Positions 20,058 to 29,235 of a DNA stretch of 37,000 bases are shown piece after piece; positions within the stretch are counted from its first letter, which is position 1, and each line of letters begins with the position of its first letter. The DNA lies in the NCBI GenBank assembly GCA_009760855.2, contig WPIO01000232.1, positions 188,001 through 225,000 of the forward strand. Reading direction: 5' to 3'. The stretch is from Cristatella mucedo. Its lineage: Eukaryota; Bryozoa; Phylactolaemata; Cristatellidae. The translations under genes and the position numbers were made by a program. The notes beneath the pieces are model-generated. The model had not been told where the DNA came from and searched no databases. It saw only the letters and a list, made by a program, of their open reading frames with translations.

Positions 20058-20548
20058 GCGGCTCCAGCCTATCTCTCAGATATACTACCCCATCAGGCTA
20101 AGCATCGTACCACCCGCTTTTCGGAATCCAAAAGTCTACAGATACCTCGTACACACCTCAAATCCTTTGGAGACCGTGCGTTTAGTTCGTATGCTCCCAA
20201 AGCCTGGAACTCCCTCCCGACCTGCGTCAGAACATCCCCTGAGCTGACCACATTTAAAAGGAACTTAAAAACACCTATTTAGGACAGCATTTAGTGGGTC
20301 CCTGTGATTCGTCCTTGATGTGCTTATGCGTGCTGACACTGTGCATGCTGCCACTAACCACATTCGCATGCTGACCCTGTGCATGTCACCCCTAGCCATA
20401 TTATTCATTTCGTTTGTTTTTTCAAGCATGATTTTACTTACCATTCAATTGCATTTCCCTTTGCAGCAAATGTAAAGCGCCTAGAAAGAGATTAAGTTCT
20501 CTGAGGACGCTTTATCAAGTGCAGTATTATTATTATTATTATTATTAC
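20058..20548 (+). mobile_element. LINE-A 3' fragment with clean ATT tail
   Basis: It encodes APAYLSDILPHQAKHRTTRF, then PRTHLKSFGDRAFSSYAPKA and WNSLPTCVRTSPELTTFKRN before a stop caused by a small deletion (LKTPI instead of LKTHLF). The 3' UTR, an intact terminal hairpin (GCGCCTAGAAAGAGATTAAG, then TTCTCTGAGGACGC) and eight ATT units at 20523-20548 follow. It is among the least damaged 3' ends in the window. Confidence 0.92.
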
Positions 20549-20701
20549 TAAAGTATTTTGTCAGTTACATAGGAATCGCAATCAATATGATGGAGTCAGG
20601 TGTGGAAATGGAGGCAATCGCCCCCTCCTCTATACGGCATTAGTCACCTCGGCAGCATCCTGAGAAAAATTAGCGGATTTAACAGCCTCGTTTGTGTAGT
20701 G

Positions 20702-20762
20702 GTGAGCCGTAATGGCTCATTAGGTAAGGCGGTTGCTTTTCACGACCTCGGCCCCGAGGTCA
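20702..20762 (+). mobile_element. SINE1 head fragment in a SINE cluster
   Basis: GAGCCGTAATGGCTCATTAG and GGCGGTTGCTTTTCACGACC are the SINE1 head. It stops after CCCCGAGGTC, before the B box. Just upstream, 20668-20692 (GGATTTAACAGCCTCGTTTG) is a SINE1 tail in the opposite orientation, so two broken copies are joined here. Confidence 0.65.
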
Positions 20763-20774
20763 ATGCGTAGGTTT

Positions 20775-20930
20775 AGGGCCGTGGTGTCCCATGAGGTAAG
20801 GGACTCGCTCTTCACGGCCGAGGTCATGGGTTCGAATCCTGCTGTGAGCGATCGCTTATGGCCAACTGCAAGCGGTGGACCTAGCAGCTAAGGCTCTTCT
20901 ACCGCTATAAATAGATAAATAAATACAAGC
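20775..20930 (+). mobile_element. SINE1, left arm of palindrome
   Basis: Head GGGCCGTGGTGTCCCATGAG, A box GAGGTAAGGGACTCGC, B box GGGTTCGAATCC, body GAGCGATCGCTTATGGCC. It ends in GCTATAAATAGATAAATAAA, lacking the AGGCTGTTAA tail, which is replaced by an (AAAT)-type run. Confidence 0.82.
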
Positions 20931-21090
20931 TGATTCAACAGCCCTTTTTCGTATAGCGACAGAAGAGCCTTGACGGCTATCACCACCGTTTGTAGTTGGC
21001 CATAAAGGATCGCCCACCACAGGATTAGAACCCACGACCTCGGCCGTGAAGAGCGAGTCCCTTATCTCATGGGACACCACGGCCCTAAAC
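20929..21090 (-). mobile_element. SINE1, right arm of palindrome
   Basis: The minus strand reads the same head variant (GGGCCGTGGTGTCCCATGAG), B box GGGTTCTAATCC (one change), body GGGCGATCCTTTATGGCC, AGGCTCTTCTGTCGCTAT and the full tail GGGCTGTTGAATCAGC. The shared head variant GTGTCCCATGAG, not seen in the other copies, ties the two arms together. Confidence 0.82.
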
Positions 21091-21100
21091 CTACGCATTG

Positions 21101-21595
21101 GACCTTCACCTATGAAATTATATTCCGCTACCGCCCGATGAGCGACCGGCGAGTGCATGTTGAATGGGCGCACTGATTGACATGATTGACATATCATTCG
21201 GTGTCGCTTGCTGTCAGCCCCGCTGCATGAAATCTCTGTCTCCGCCCCTAACGGAAATCGAACCGAGCACTTCAGTTGGCGGATTTCAATTGGCCGAGTT
21301 ACGACCGCGAGACCTTCACCAGGTCCGGTAGCTGCACAGCGAAGTGTGCGACGTGCAAAGACCGGAAGCTCGAAATACGCCAACGATGACGACGCAGCGC
21401 AAGCAGCGGTAGCCACAGCGCCATAATAGAAAAAGCACAGACAATATTATGGCCTGCGTATGGTTGCTACGACAGGTGACATCCAAACGACTCGCCAACA
21501 GGCAGCTTACAGCAGGTCAAGCTCCGTAGCGCAAGAACTCACCGACCGGCAGAAGGCAGCTCAAAGAGAGCGACCGCGGTCAGGCACGTGCCTTA
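21101..21595. other. unassigned sequence with a weak tRNA-like stretch
   Basis: On the minus strand about 21235-21315 reads GTCTCGCGGTCGTAACTCGG, then GGTTCGATTTCC, which resemble A and B boxes. No SINE body is recognisable. The rest is unassigned. Confidence 0.35.
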
Positions 21596-21596
21596 T

Positions 21597-21785
21597 ACAC
21601 ACACACACACACACACACACGCACGCGCACGCGCACACGCACACGCACCACGCACACGCACCACGCACACGCACACGAACACGCACACGAACACGCACAC
21701 GAACACACACACACGAACACACACACACATACCCACATACACACATACATACATACATAAATACATACATATATATATATATATA
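21597..21785. repeat. complex (AC/GCACAC/GAACAC)n-(AT)n microsatellite
   Basis: AC repeats, then interspersed GCACAC, GCACCACGC and GAACAC units, then ACAT repeats and finally TA repeats that abut the SINE2 tail at 21785. Frames through it (HTHT, VRVR) are artefacts. Confidence 0.95.
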
Positions 21786-21925
21786 ATTCATTTGTATAGC
21801 GCCCCAAGAGAACTTAATCTCTGTTCATGCGCTTCACATATGCCTCGGGGCTCGAGCCCGCGACCTCAGCAAGACCTTGGTCAGGGCGAGCACCTTGACC
21901 GCTGGACCAAACCACATATAACAGT
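21785..21925 (-). mobile_element. SINE2 (tRNA-derived, LINE-A tail)
   Basis: The minus strand reads head TGGTTTGGTCCAGCGGTCAA and GGTGCTCGCC (A-box region), then GGGCTCGAGCCCC (B box). The tail begins ATATGTGAAGCGC, continues AACAGAGATTAAGTTCTCTT and ends GGGGCGCTATACAAATGAAT. The tail has the same hairpin as the LINE-A 3' end (GCGC arms, AGAG/CTCT inner arms, loop ATTAAGTT). Confidence 0.82.
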
Positions 21926-22122
21926 GGCGCGATTATAAGTAAGTCAGACAGTAATCAGTTTCGTACATAATTGCACATCTCGCTGCTCATCAGCACCGGC
22001 TTATATCGGCTATTTTATTAGTGGCTCAGATCTAATTCAGTGGAAAAGCTCAAAGTTCGTAATCGAGGTTCAGCTGTCAAGCTGATAATGCGTAGTCGCG
22101 AGGTTTTGCAACACTTTCCTGC

Positions 22123-22265
22123 TATAATAATAATAATAATAATAATAATAATGCACTTGATAAAGCGCCCTCGGAGAAATTAATCTCTCTCTAGGCGCTT
22201 TACATTTGCTGCAAAGGGAAATGCAATTGAATGGTAAGTAAAATCATGCTTAAAAAACAAACAAA
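22123..22265 (-). mobile_element. LINE-A 3' stub with AAT tail
   Basis: (AAT)n at 22123-22151, the hairpin region (AAAGCGCCCTCGGAGAAATT, then AATCTCTCTCTAGGCGC) and the start of the 3' UTR (CAAAGGGAAATGCAATTGAA), ending near CAAACAAAATGAT. A stub of about 140 bases. Confidence 0.85.
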
Positions 22266-22387
22266 ATGATAAACTACTACAGTGTTGGACACGGATCACA
22301 ACATGAAAGAGAGGCAATAGCGAATCGAAATAGCAGACAGTGGCCCTAAGCTCTAACAATAAATTAGAAGATCTCACCAAACAAATA

Positions 22388-22630
22388 AATAATAATAATA
22401 CATTTGATATAGCGCCCACAGAGAACTCAATCTCTTTCTAGGCAATTTACATTTGCTGCAAAGGAAGCACGATCTAATAGTTAGTGGTAGCATGCTCAAT
22501 AAACAACAAGAGTAACACGGTTAGGGGTGCAATGTGCAGGGTCATCATGCAAGTATGTTCAAGTGGCAGCATATACAGTGTCAGTACACACAGCGCACGT
22601 GAAGGTCGAATCACAGGGACCAACTCAAGT
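22388..22630 (-). mobile_element. LINE-A 3' UTR fragment
   Basis: AATAATAATAC tail, the hairpin region (ATAGCGCCCACAGAGAACTC, AATCTCTTTCTAGGCAA) and nearly the whole 3' UTR, ending at CGAATCACAGGGACC, which is the coding/UTR boundary. It resembles the 8488-8717 segment (both have GCACGATC and TTAGTGGTAGCATGC), so they belong to one subfamily. Confidence 0.85.
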
Positions 22631-23604
22631 AGGATATAAAGTAGGGTCTCTCGAATGATATGTATGCGACAGCAGAAAGGACGACAGGCTAAGAGTTGTG
22701 TAAGAAGCCAGAAAAAAATGTGCTGACAATCAGGACACGAACACCGCTACTGCACTACACTCGCTCTGCCTACACTTACTCTGCTCCTACACTTACTCAC
22801 TGCTACCCGAGCTGCCCGTGCTAGGCAGAGGCCGTGCGTCCAAAGTTCTCTCTGACTAATGAAGCATTCTATTAGTATTAATGCTGCATTATTAAATAGC
22901 AACAGAAAGATGGGAGATTCCAGTCAGTTGCTGTGATGTCTACCAATGCAGACCAATGGCGACTCCTTTCGATCGCGCTGCGTGACGTCAGAGCCACGAC
23001 AGCTAGCGGAACTCCGCGTACTGCATTCCAACGGACGGTTCACGCGAAGCCCTGCGGTGGGTGGGCAGACGGTTAGGACGGAGTGAGGGTGGATGAAATC
23101 AGGGCAAATACCTGCAGTCTTTAGTTTTCTGGATCGTGGATCGGACCATTAATGTACAAAGGCCATCGTTTTGTATAACTCCCAGCTTAGACCTATGGCT
23201 GTCTGCTCACAGTCTATGGAATTTACCTCTCTGCTAAGCTAAGAGCACCGAATATTCCCCCAACTGACAACGTTTTCAGTGTTCTCTCTAGACAATAATT
23301 CGCAGCTATTGAGCTTCCCGTAATGTATGCATACGATCGGCGGGTTCGTACATGGCTGCTCGGCAATCTCCTGTGATTCCAGCCGTACTGGCTGAGCGGC
23401 CGTCCCGTCAGAAGTTGCAGGAGGGGTAGCGGCAAAGCATGCGGCGGCGGCAAAAACTCATTGTCCGCCATTCGAATGTCCCTGCTGCAACGTACATTGT
23501 AGAACTAGCCCACGGAGCCACGGAAAACTCCCGAGAAAGTCTACATTTTCTTTGGAAAGGCGATCGACCGACCAGAGTGCGTGCTGACTGAACTAGCTGG
23601 CGAG
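22631..23604. other. unassigned sequence
   Basis: Nearly 1 kb without a recognisable repeat. An imperfect CTACACTTACTCTGCTC repeat occurs near 22770. An 82-codon minus-strand frame at 23223-23471 has no recognised motif. Confidence 0.5.
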
Positions 23605-23605
23605 C

Positions 23606-23690
23606 CCAGCAAATGTAAAGCGCCTAGAAAGAGATTAAGTTCTCTGAGGGCGCTTTATCAAGTGCAATATAATTATTATTATATCATTAT
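23606..23690 (+). mobile_element. minimal LINE-A 3' tail
   Basis: Only the last about 60 bases of LINE-A (AGCAAATGTAAAGCGCC, an intact hairpin, CGCTTTATCAAGTGC) plus a TTATTATTAT tail. The hairpin is complete: GCGCC/GGCGC outer arms and AGAGA/TCTCT inner arms around TTAAGT. Confidence 0.88.
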
Positions 23691-24002
23691 TGAGTGACGG
23701 CAATCTCGTTCTGTAGAGCCTTTCGCACTTGACGCCATACTTGAATTTCATCTGCACAAAGCCCCACGGCTTTTTCCCCGGCCTTCGCGCCATCTTTTAG
23801 CGAGCTAAAAAAAATTGCTCTGTCGCTAAGTTTTATTAGTACAGCGAAGAGGGAATTTCGTCTGCAGCGTCTGCTGCTGTCTGTGCTTCTCTCTGCCCCG
23901 GTGAAGCATTCAGTCTACAGGCTTCGCTCTGCTTTGCTCCGGAGCCATTGACATCGTCATAGTAATAATAACAATTCTCATAATACGTTTGGGAAAAAAT
24001 AA

Positions 24003-24182
24003 TACTAGCTGATTTAACAGCCTCTTTTGCATAGCGACAGAAGTACCCTTATGGCTGTCGCCACAGCCTGCAGCGGCGATAGAGAATTGCACACTGCATT
24101 ATTCAAACCCACGACCTTCATTTTGCGGGATCTGAACCCGCCAACTGGGTCGCTAGTGCGAGCACGTTGAACCGTAGGCCGC
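24003..24182 (-). mobile_element. chimeric SINE: SINE1 body plus second tRNA-like head
   Basis: 24003-24112 is a minus-strand SINE1 (tail AAGAGGCTGTTAAATCAGC, body TCGCTATGCA) up to its T-arm (GTCGTGGGTTTGAATAATGC). Instead of the SINE1 anticodon and A-box part, 24113-24182 holds a different tRNA-like unit: minus strand GGCCTACGGTTCAACGTGCT, then GGCGGGTTCAGATCCCGC. That unit has its own B box and an A-box wording closer to SINE2. Confidence 0.6.
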
Positions 24183-25061
24183 GACAGACGTCCGCCGGCC
24201 GCAGGTGCGACGCCGGGCCAGAATATAAACTGCTCTAAAAAAAGAACATAAAAAAACAACAGCAGCGCCCGGATTTTGGGGCTGCTGCCGCACCCGAAGG
24301 CGCTCGCTGAGCGCGACGTCGAGCGGGGCCCGACGTTGTGAGCATTTCCACGAAAAAGAGGATCGCCGCTGCACGAGCACGAGCAGTCCACTCGAGAAAT
24401 GCGGTCGCCCGTCTGAGAATGCCGCAGCCCCCTTGAAGAATGCCCGCTTTTGAGAAACCGAGTCGTATTCGAGCATGCGACATGCGCTGCAGGCAGGCTT
24501 GTCGCTCGGGAAACGCTTTTAGCTCTCACTTGAAACGAAGGAAAGGTGAGCGATCGGCCCCTCCTCCTCCTCCTCCGATCGATTGACGGCGTGGGCTTCG
24601 CCCGACTTTAGTGCCGCAGCCCAGACGACGACGGGTATACGGGCGTTTCCGGCGGCTACTTGTGCCACGCCCCGCTTTCAGGGCACCTGCGGTGCGGCGC
24701 GTGTGGCTGCCGGCTCTAGGCCTCCTGAGCGGGTCTATCGGCAAACGCCCGTCGCTCGTCCGCGTGAGGAGTAGCCCCCACCTGCCAGGACTGACTGATA
24801 ATTTTGTAGAGCGTACGGCTCGCAATCTCTGGCCACCTCGGAAGGCGGTCGCCACTCGTCGCCCGATCGGAGCTTATCGATACGTGCGACTTCTTCGGTC
24901 TCGACTTCGCTCGGGCGCGGTGACGAGCGCTCGGATTGCAGCCCGAGTTTTACGCTCGGTGCCCTCCGCACGTCAGTCCAGCCGGCGATGCACGTCCGTC
25001 CTTGTGCCGGTCCGTATTCCAAAAAGTAGATCCGCGCCGCCAAAGAAGACTTCCTCTTATC

Positions 25062-25106
25062 CTCTCTCTCCCTCCCTCTCTCTCTCTCTCTCTCTCTATC
25101 TCTCTT
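25062..25106. repeat. (CT)n microsatellite
   Basis: A CT-rich tract (TCTCTCTCTC with CCCTCCC interruptions), a polypyrimidine/polypurine run of about 45 bases. Confidence 0.95.
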
Positions 25107-25128
25107 CTTGCCACTCTCCCGGATGCGG

Positions 25129-25194
25129 GCATTTTTGGGGCTCAGTCGTTGGCTGCAGCGCGCATTTTTGGGGCTCAGTCGTTGGCTGCAGCGT
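25129..25194. repeat. 33-base tandem duplication
   Basis: Two adjacent copies, at 25129 and 25162, of a unit starting GCATTTTTGGGGCTCAGTCG and ending GGCTGCAGCG. They are identical except for the last base, which suggests a recent slippage event. Confidence 0.95.
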
Positions 25195-25497
25195 CTCGAT
25201 CTCGAGCGGCCTCTCTGCTTTCCTATTGTGTGACCTTGAGTCCTTGACCAGCGCTTGCGGCTCTCCCTCGGGTCAGATGGGGCGCCACTACTGCTGCTGC
25301 CCGTTTCTGCGGGCCGCCTGCTTCGGTATTCCTGCTCTGTACCGCATGGAAACGGAGAACACATGCTTCTCGCTGCTGGCCACATTTAAAATTAGTAACA
25401 ACAATAATAATAATTCTAAATAGCGATATGAAAGAAAAAAACGTATGTCTAGGCGCAACCGGGCAAGATATTAGCTATAGTCTGAAAAATGACCTTA

Positions 25498-25927
25498 ACC
25501 CGCTTTTCGGAATCCAACAGTCTACAAATACTTCGTACAAACCTCAAATCCTTTGGAGACCGTGCATTTAGTTCGTATGCTCCCACAGCCTGGAACTCCC
25601 TCCCGACCTGCGTCAGAACATCCCCTGACCTGACCACATTTAAAAGGAACTTAAAAATACCTATTTAGGACAGCATTTAGTGGGTCCCTGTGATTCGTCC
25701 TTGATGTGCTTATGGGTGCTGACACTGTGCATGCTGCCACTAGCCACATTTGCATGCTGACCCCGTGCATGTCACCCCTAACCATGTTATTCATTTTGTT
25801 AGTTTATCAAGCCTGATAATACTCACCATTCAATCGCATTTTCCTTTGCAGCAAATGTAAAGTGCCTACAGAGAGATTGAGTTCTCTGAGGGCGCTTTAT
25901 CAAGTGCATTGTTATTATTATTATTAT
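25498..25927 (+). mobile_element. LINE-A 3' fragment inside a CpG-dense region
   Basis: It starts at CCCGCTTTTCGGAATCC (codons for TRFSESN), followed by LKSFGDRAFSSYAPTAWNSL, the broken coding end LKIPI, the 3' UTR, the hairpin region and TTATTATTATTATTA at 25912-25927. It is very close to the 20058-20548 copy, including the same small deletion before the stop, so the two share a source subfamily. Confidence 0.9.
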
Positions 25928-26762
25928 ATCCTAAGCCGACAACCCAGTCGTAGACCCAAGCGTCGCCTCGTCACTCAACGAACAATTCCGCTTCGCCTCC
26001 ATAATCGGTGGCTTCTTCCCGGCAGCGGGCGCTGGCCGAAACCACCCCTTGTCGCCGCCGCGTCGTCGCGTCCCGATTGACCGGTTGTCGCGTCGCTCAT
26101 CGTCTGAAGTCTCGCTCGATCGATCGCACTGAGAAGCAGCTGGCCGTCGACAGAGGCGACGCGCGACTTCCGCTCTCGCGAGCCGAGCCTCGAGAATCGC
26201 GCATTCGGACGTCACTTGCGACTCTCTCTGTCGAGGCTCGTCGTCTGCGCCCGGGCCGCTGCGCTCGACTTCTTTGTTTGGCACTTGTTTCGGGTCAATA
26301 CTTCCGGATGTTTCGAAGCCACCCCCGGTCGCTCTCGTGCTTCCACAATTGTCCCCATCCATCTGCTGCCATGCGCTCGTAAGAAGCGACGGTCCGCTCG
26401 AAAGTGGAAGGAGAATACCCAACGGAAGGAGAATAGCCAACGGAACAGTCAACGCCGGCGCTGGTATTGACCGCAGCGGCGGCGCGGCCGCGGGTGCACT
26501 GGCGCCAGTCGCTGCGCTCGCGGCAGCGGCCGCTGCGGTCGGCCGCTGACGCCGCCCCGCCAGCCGCAAGCGACGCCTACCGGCCGCGGCCGGCAGAATT
26601 TGTACTGCGAGAGTTGAAGGCCGCCCCGAATCCGGGATTCGAAGGAGCGACGTGGGAAGCAGACGGCAAAAGACAGCGCTCGCAGCGGCAGCGACTATTT
26701 CGGCGATGCGCGCTAGCCTTGGCCCCTGACCCGGTCCACTTGCGTCCACTTGCGCAACTTTC

Positions 26763-26773
26763 GGGGGGGGGGG
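26763..26773. repeat. G11 homopolymer
   Basis: Eleven consecutive G residues followed by TGGGAG; possible G-quadruplex on the plus strand. Confidence 0.85.
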
Positions 26774-27763
26774 TGGGAGCCCCCGGCGTATGACTACGGT
26801 CTCTGCGGTCTTTGCGGCGGCACACCGCACAGGCCTCCCCACCGTCGGCCCGGAGAGCAGTCGGACTCCGCCAAGGTCACTTACAGACGGTAGGACGGAT
26901 GAACCGGACGGAAGTGCGCGTCCTCCGCCGTAGAGAAAAACCATTAGCGCCTGCGACTGCCTGCGGACGTCAGCGAAAGGTAGACGGCTAGCTGCGGATT
27001 GCTGGCGCGCGAGGGCGCAGCCGCTTCGGCCGCGCCCTCGCGGCCTCTTTCTTCCTTACTGTCCAGAGAGAGCGCGGTGGGCGCCGATATACCGCGGCGG
27101 CGCGCGCCGTGCGCGTCACGCGACCTGCCCACACTGCGCTCTGCCGGGCGCCCGTTCGCGAGCGCCAGCTCGAGTGCACGTACGCTCGAGCTTGGGTTGG
27201 CGATTCGATTGGCTGCCTCGTTCTACACTTCGAGCTAAACCGGTGCTCGACGGCGGCGTCTCTTTGTCGAGTGCGCAGCGTCGGCCGGCCTCGGCGCTCG
27301 TCCACGGGTCCAGGCTAGTCGCGGAGCCGCCGCCGCACGCCACGGCGATGCTGGGGCAGAGCGTGCGAGTCGCGAGGGACGAATTGCCGCGAGCGCGTCG
27401 CAGCGATCTGATGCTAAATCTGATGCCTTGCCGCTGCGCAAGCACTTTCCGGCGCCTGGGAATGCCGGGAATGCTTGGGTGCAACTTCGTGGTAGTTGGC
27501 CGCGAGCAAAATAAGTGCGACCGGAAGACCGCTCGAGCTGTTGTGCCGCTACCCGAACTAGTGAGGGTCGCGCGCGGTCATATCGCCACCTCCGCCGCCG
27601 CCGAAGCAGCTGCCGCAGCGGTCGGTCGGTCGGTCGAGTGGAGGCGGCTGAGCTCGAGCCGAGCGTCCGAAAAACCGACGCTTCCTATCGTGCTGTCGGG
27701 CGAGCGGACGCAAGGGGCTTGGCTCGCCCTGGCAGGCCCCCGCCTCGCTCGCCCGCTAGAGCA

Positions 27764-27797
27764 GCGGGGTCGCTCCGCGTGACCGGAGCGACCCCGC
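27764..27797. repeat. perfect 14-base inverted repeat
   Basis: GCGGGGTCGCTCCG, spacer CGTGAC, then CGGAGCGACCCCGC. All 14 pairs are perfect and almost all are G-C. It could form a cruciform or RNA hairpin or bind a dimeric factor; nothing adjacent decides which. Confidence 0.8.
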
Positions 27798-28147
27798 GGT
27801 ATTGCGCACGATTCCCATACGCTGTCTCATCGCAGCGCATCCCGAAAAGCTGGCCGCGGCTACGACTGTCGGTGCAGGGCTCGTGACTCCGGCGCCACCG
27901 CAGCAGCCGCCGCCGTGCAGGGTTCCGCTTCGCCGCCATGGCCTGACGCAAGCGCATTTCCCGAAATACCGGCGGCTCGCGATCACGTTCGCAAGCGCCC
28001 TGAGGGGTCTCGGGCGTGCGACGGCGGCTGGAGTGGTGCACGCCGGTGCACGCCAATGTGCCTGCGGAACCGCGTGCAGCTTTTGTGAGGTTTTCGTAGA
28101 TTAGCGCAAGTGCTTTGTTTCACTAGCTTGGAGTGCACTTATCGCTC

Positions 28148-28268
28148 TGTTTTGGCGAATTCGCGCCTAGTCTGGTCGAGGTCGTGGCTCGAGCCCTGAG
28201 GCATATGTGAAGCGCCTGAATGGAAGTTGTTCTCTTAGGGCGCTGTACAAGCGAATTGTTATTGATTA
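28148..28268 (+). mobile_element. SINE2, partly decayed head
   Basis: GAGGTCGTGGCTCGAGCCC (B-box region), ATATGTGAAGCGCCTGAATG, then GTTCTCTTAGGGCGCTGTAC and GCGAATTGTTATTGATTA. The head upstream of 28160 is short or decayed (CGCGCCTAGTCTGGTCGAGG). The hairpin outer arms GCGCC/GGCGC are intact. Confidence 0.75.
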
Positions 28269-29027
28269 ATACGAACAGCCTGTCGACTCGCTTCGCTGAG
28301 TCATAGCAGTTCCGTCTCGGAAGACAACTCTGCGCCATCTTGCCGCTTGACGGAAGTGCGCCATCTTGCAGCGTGACAACTTTCTCGCTTTTATACGTCG
28401 ATACAAATGAGGCTATTAAATTAGCTACTATATTTTTCTAGCATCCGCAAGCTGTGCGTTGAGCTACTCGGTCTAGCAGTATCTGCTAGTCTGGTGATGC
28501 ACCCCTACGTGTACACTATTGGAAGCACAGTTAATAATAACGTGCAGTGTTGCAGCAAGCATTAGCTCGCGAGGCGAGGGAATCCTCAAAAGGATGCAGC
28601 TTATGCTACGTAGAAAAGGTCGACTCTTGCGTTTCACTTTTCAGGTCGTCAAGTAAGTGAATGTTGTGATGGCAGTCGGAAGGTTATGTCATGAGTTGGG
28701 GGTAACTCAGTTAAAGGGGACCGACCTTACGGCACATATAAACCGCGACGAATCTATCAAAGGATATACACTGTCAACGGAAAGCCAGTGGAGACCCTTT
28801 AGGAATAGATTGGTCAATTTTTTGATTTGCTCGTGTTTATCAAATCATTTGGCTACTGAACTTACCCAGTTCGACTTTGCAAAGAGCAATTGGAATCCGA
28901 TCCCTGGATTTTTTTTTTATAAACCAGTTAATAATAGCAAGTGCTAAAACTCTTGCCAGTGCATGCGTTATTCCATCTCTATGCGTTCCTTATGGCTACA
29001 ATCTTATCCAGGTGAGAGTAACAAGAG
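28269..29027. other. unassigned sequence
   Basis: A 96-codon plus-strand frame at 28657-28947 (starting MNVVMAVGRLCHELG) has no domain I recognise. AAATGAGGCTATTAAATTAGC at 28409-28429 is a lone SINE1-type tail. Nothing else is assigned. Confidence 0.4.
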
Positions 29028-29110
29028 GTGTTTCCTTTGCAGCAAATGCAAAGCACCTAGAATGAGAATGAGTTCTCTGAGGGCGATTTATCAAGTACAT
29101 TATTGTTTAT
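29028..29110 (+). mobile_element. minimal LINE-A 3' tail
   Basis: TTTCCTTTGCAGCAAATGC, AAGCACCTAGAATGAGAATG, AGTTCTCTGAGGGCGATTTA and TCAAGTACATTATTG: only the last about 80 bases of LINE-A. Confidence 0.82.
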
Positions 29111-29235
29111 ATAACACGTCACTAGCTGAAATGCTCGACGAGTTTGGAACTCTAAGCGGACTGTGCGCCCTCGCCCAGACGGCCAATGGTTTACCACGGA
29201 CTTTACACTAGATTGGTCTACTTAGCCGAAGCTTA

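Larger units (their letters stand above)
20761..21100. repeat. 340-base imperfect palindrome made of two inverted SINE1 copies
   Basis: The left end CAATGCGTAGGTTTAGGGCC and right end GGCCCTAAACCTACGCATTG are exact reverse complements. The arms stay alike inward over the tRNA-like head and body up to a TA-rich centre near 20920-20935. The similarity includes about 14 bases outside the SINE itself (AATGCGTAGGTTTA). Confidence 0.88.
24183..25395. other. CpG-dense region, no identified gene
   Basis: G+C- and CG-rich. A 270-codon plus-strand frame (24611-25423) and a 216-codon minus-strand frame (24735-25385) overlap each other. They are arginine/serine/proline-rich and read through the CT microsatellite and the 33-base duplication, which argues against real coding. 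It may be a promoter-type island. Confidence 0.45.
25928..28110. other. CpG-dense region, no identified gene
   Basis: The most G+C-rich part of the window. It contains a 337-codon minus-strand frame (25931-26944), rich in Ala, Pro, Arg and Ser, starting MVFLYGGGRALPSG, and a 202-codon plus-strand frame (27174-27782). I recognise no domain in either. Both are overlapped by other long frames, which is normal for DNA this poor in stop codons. Simple runs include G11 (26763), (GGTC)n near 27620 and a 14-base-arm palindrome (27764). Confidence 0.45.

Noticed and set aside
20775-21090. True tRNA genes suggested by A and B boxes
   Set aside because: No complete acceptor stem pairing is seen, and every tRNA-like head is followed by a SINE body repeated elsewhere.
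21460-21938. Frames of 75-116 codons on both strands
   Set aside because: Again translations of AC/GCACAC repeats, not genes.
24611-25423. 270-codon plus-strand frame, Arg/Ser-rich
   Set aside because: It runs through a CT microsatellite and a 33-base duplication and ends in an AAT run; a 216-codon frame overlaps it on the other strand.
25931-26944. 337-codon minus-strand frame as a protein-coding gene
   Set aside because: DNA this GC-rich is poor in stop codons and has equally long frames on other strands and phases; no domain, signal or splice structure is recognisable. Kept only as part of the CpG-dense region.
28640-28660. Mini-exon between TTTCACTTTTCAG and GTAAGTGAATG
   Set aside because: It would be only about 8 bases long with no supporting coding sequence on either side; both signals are short and common.
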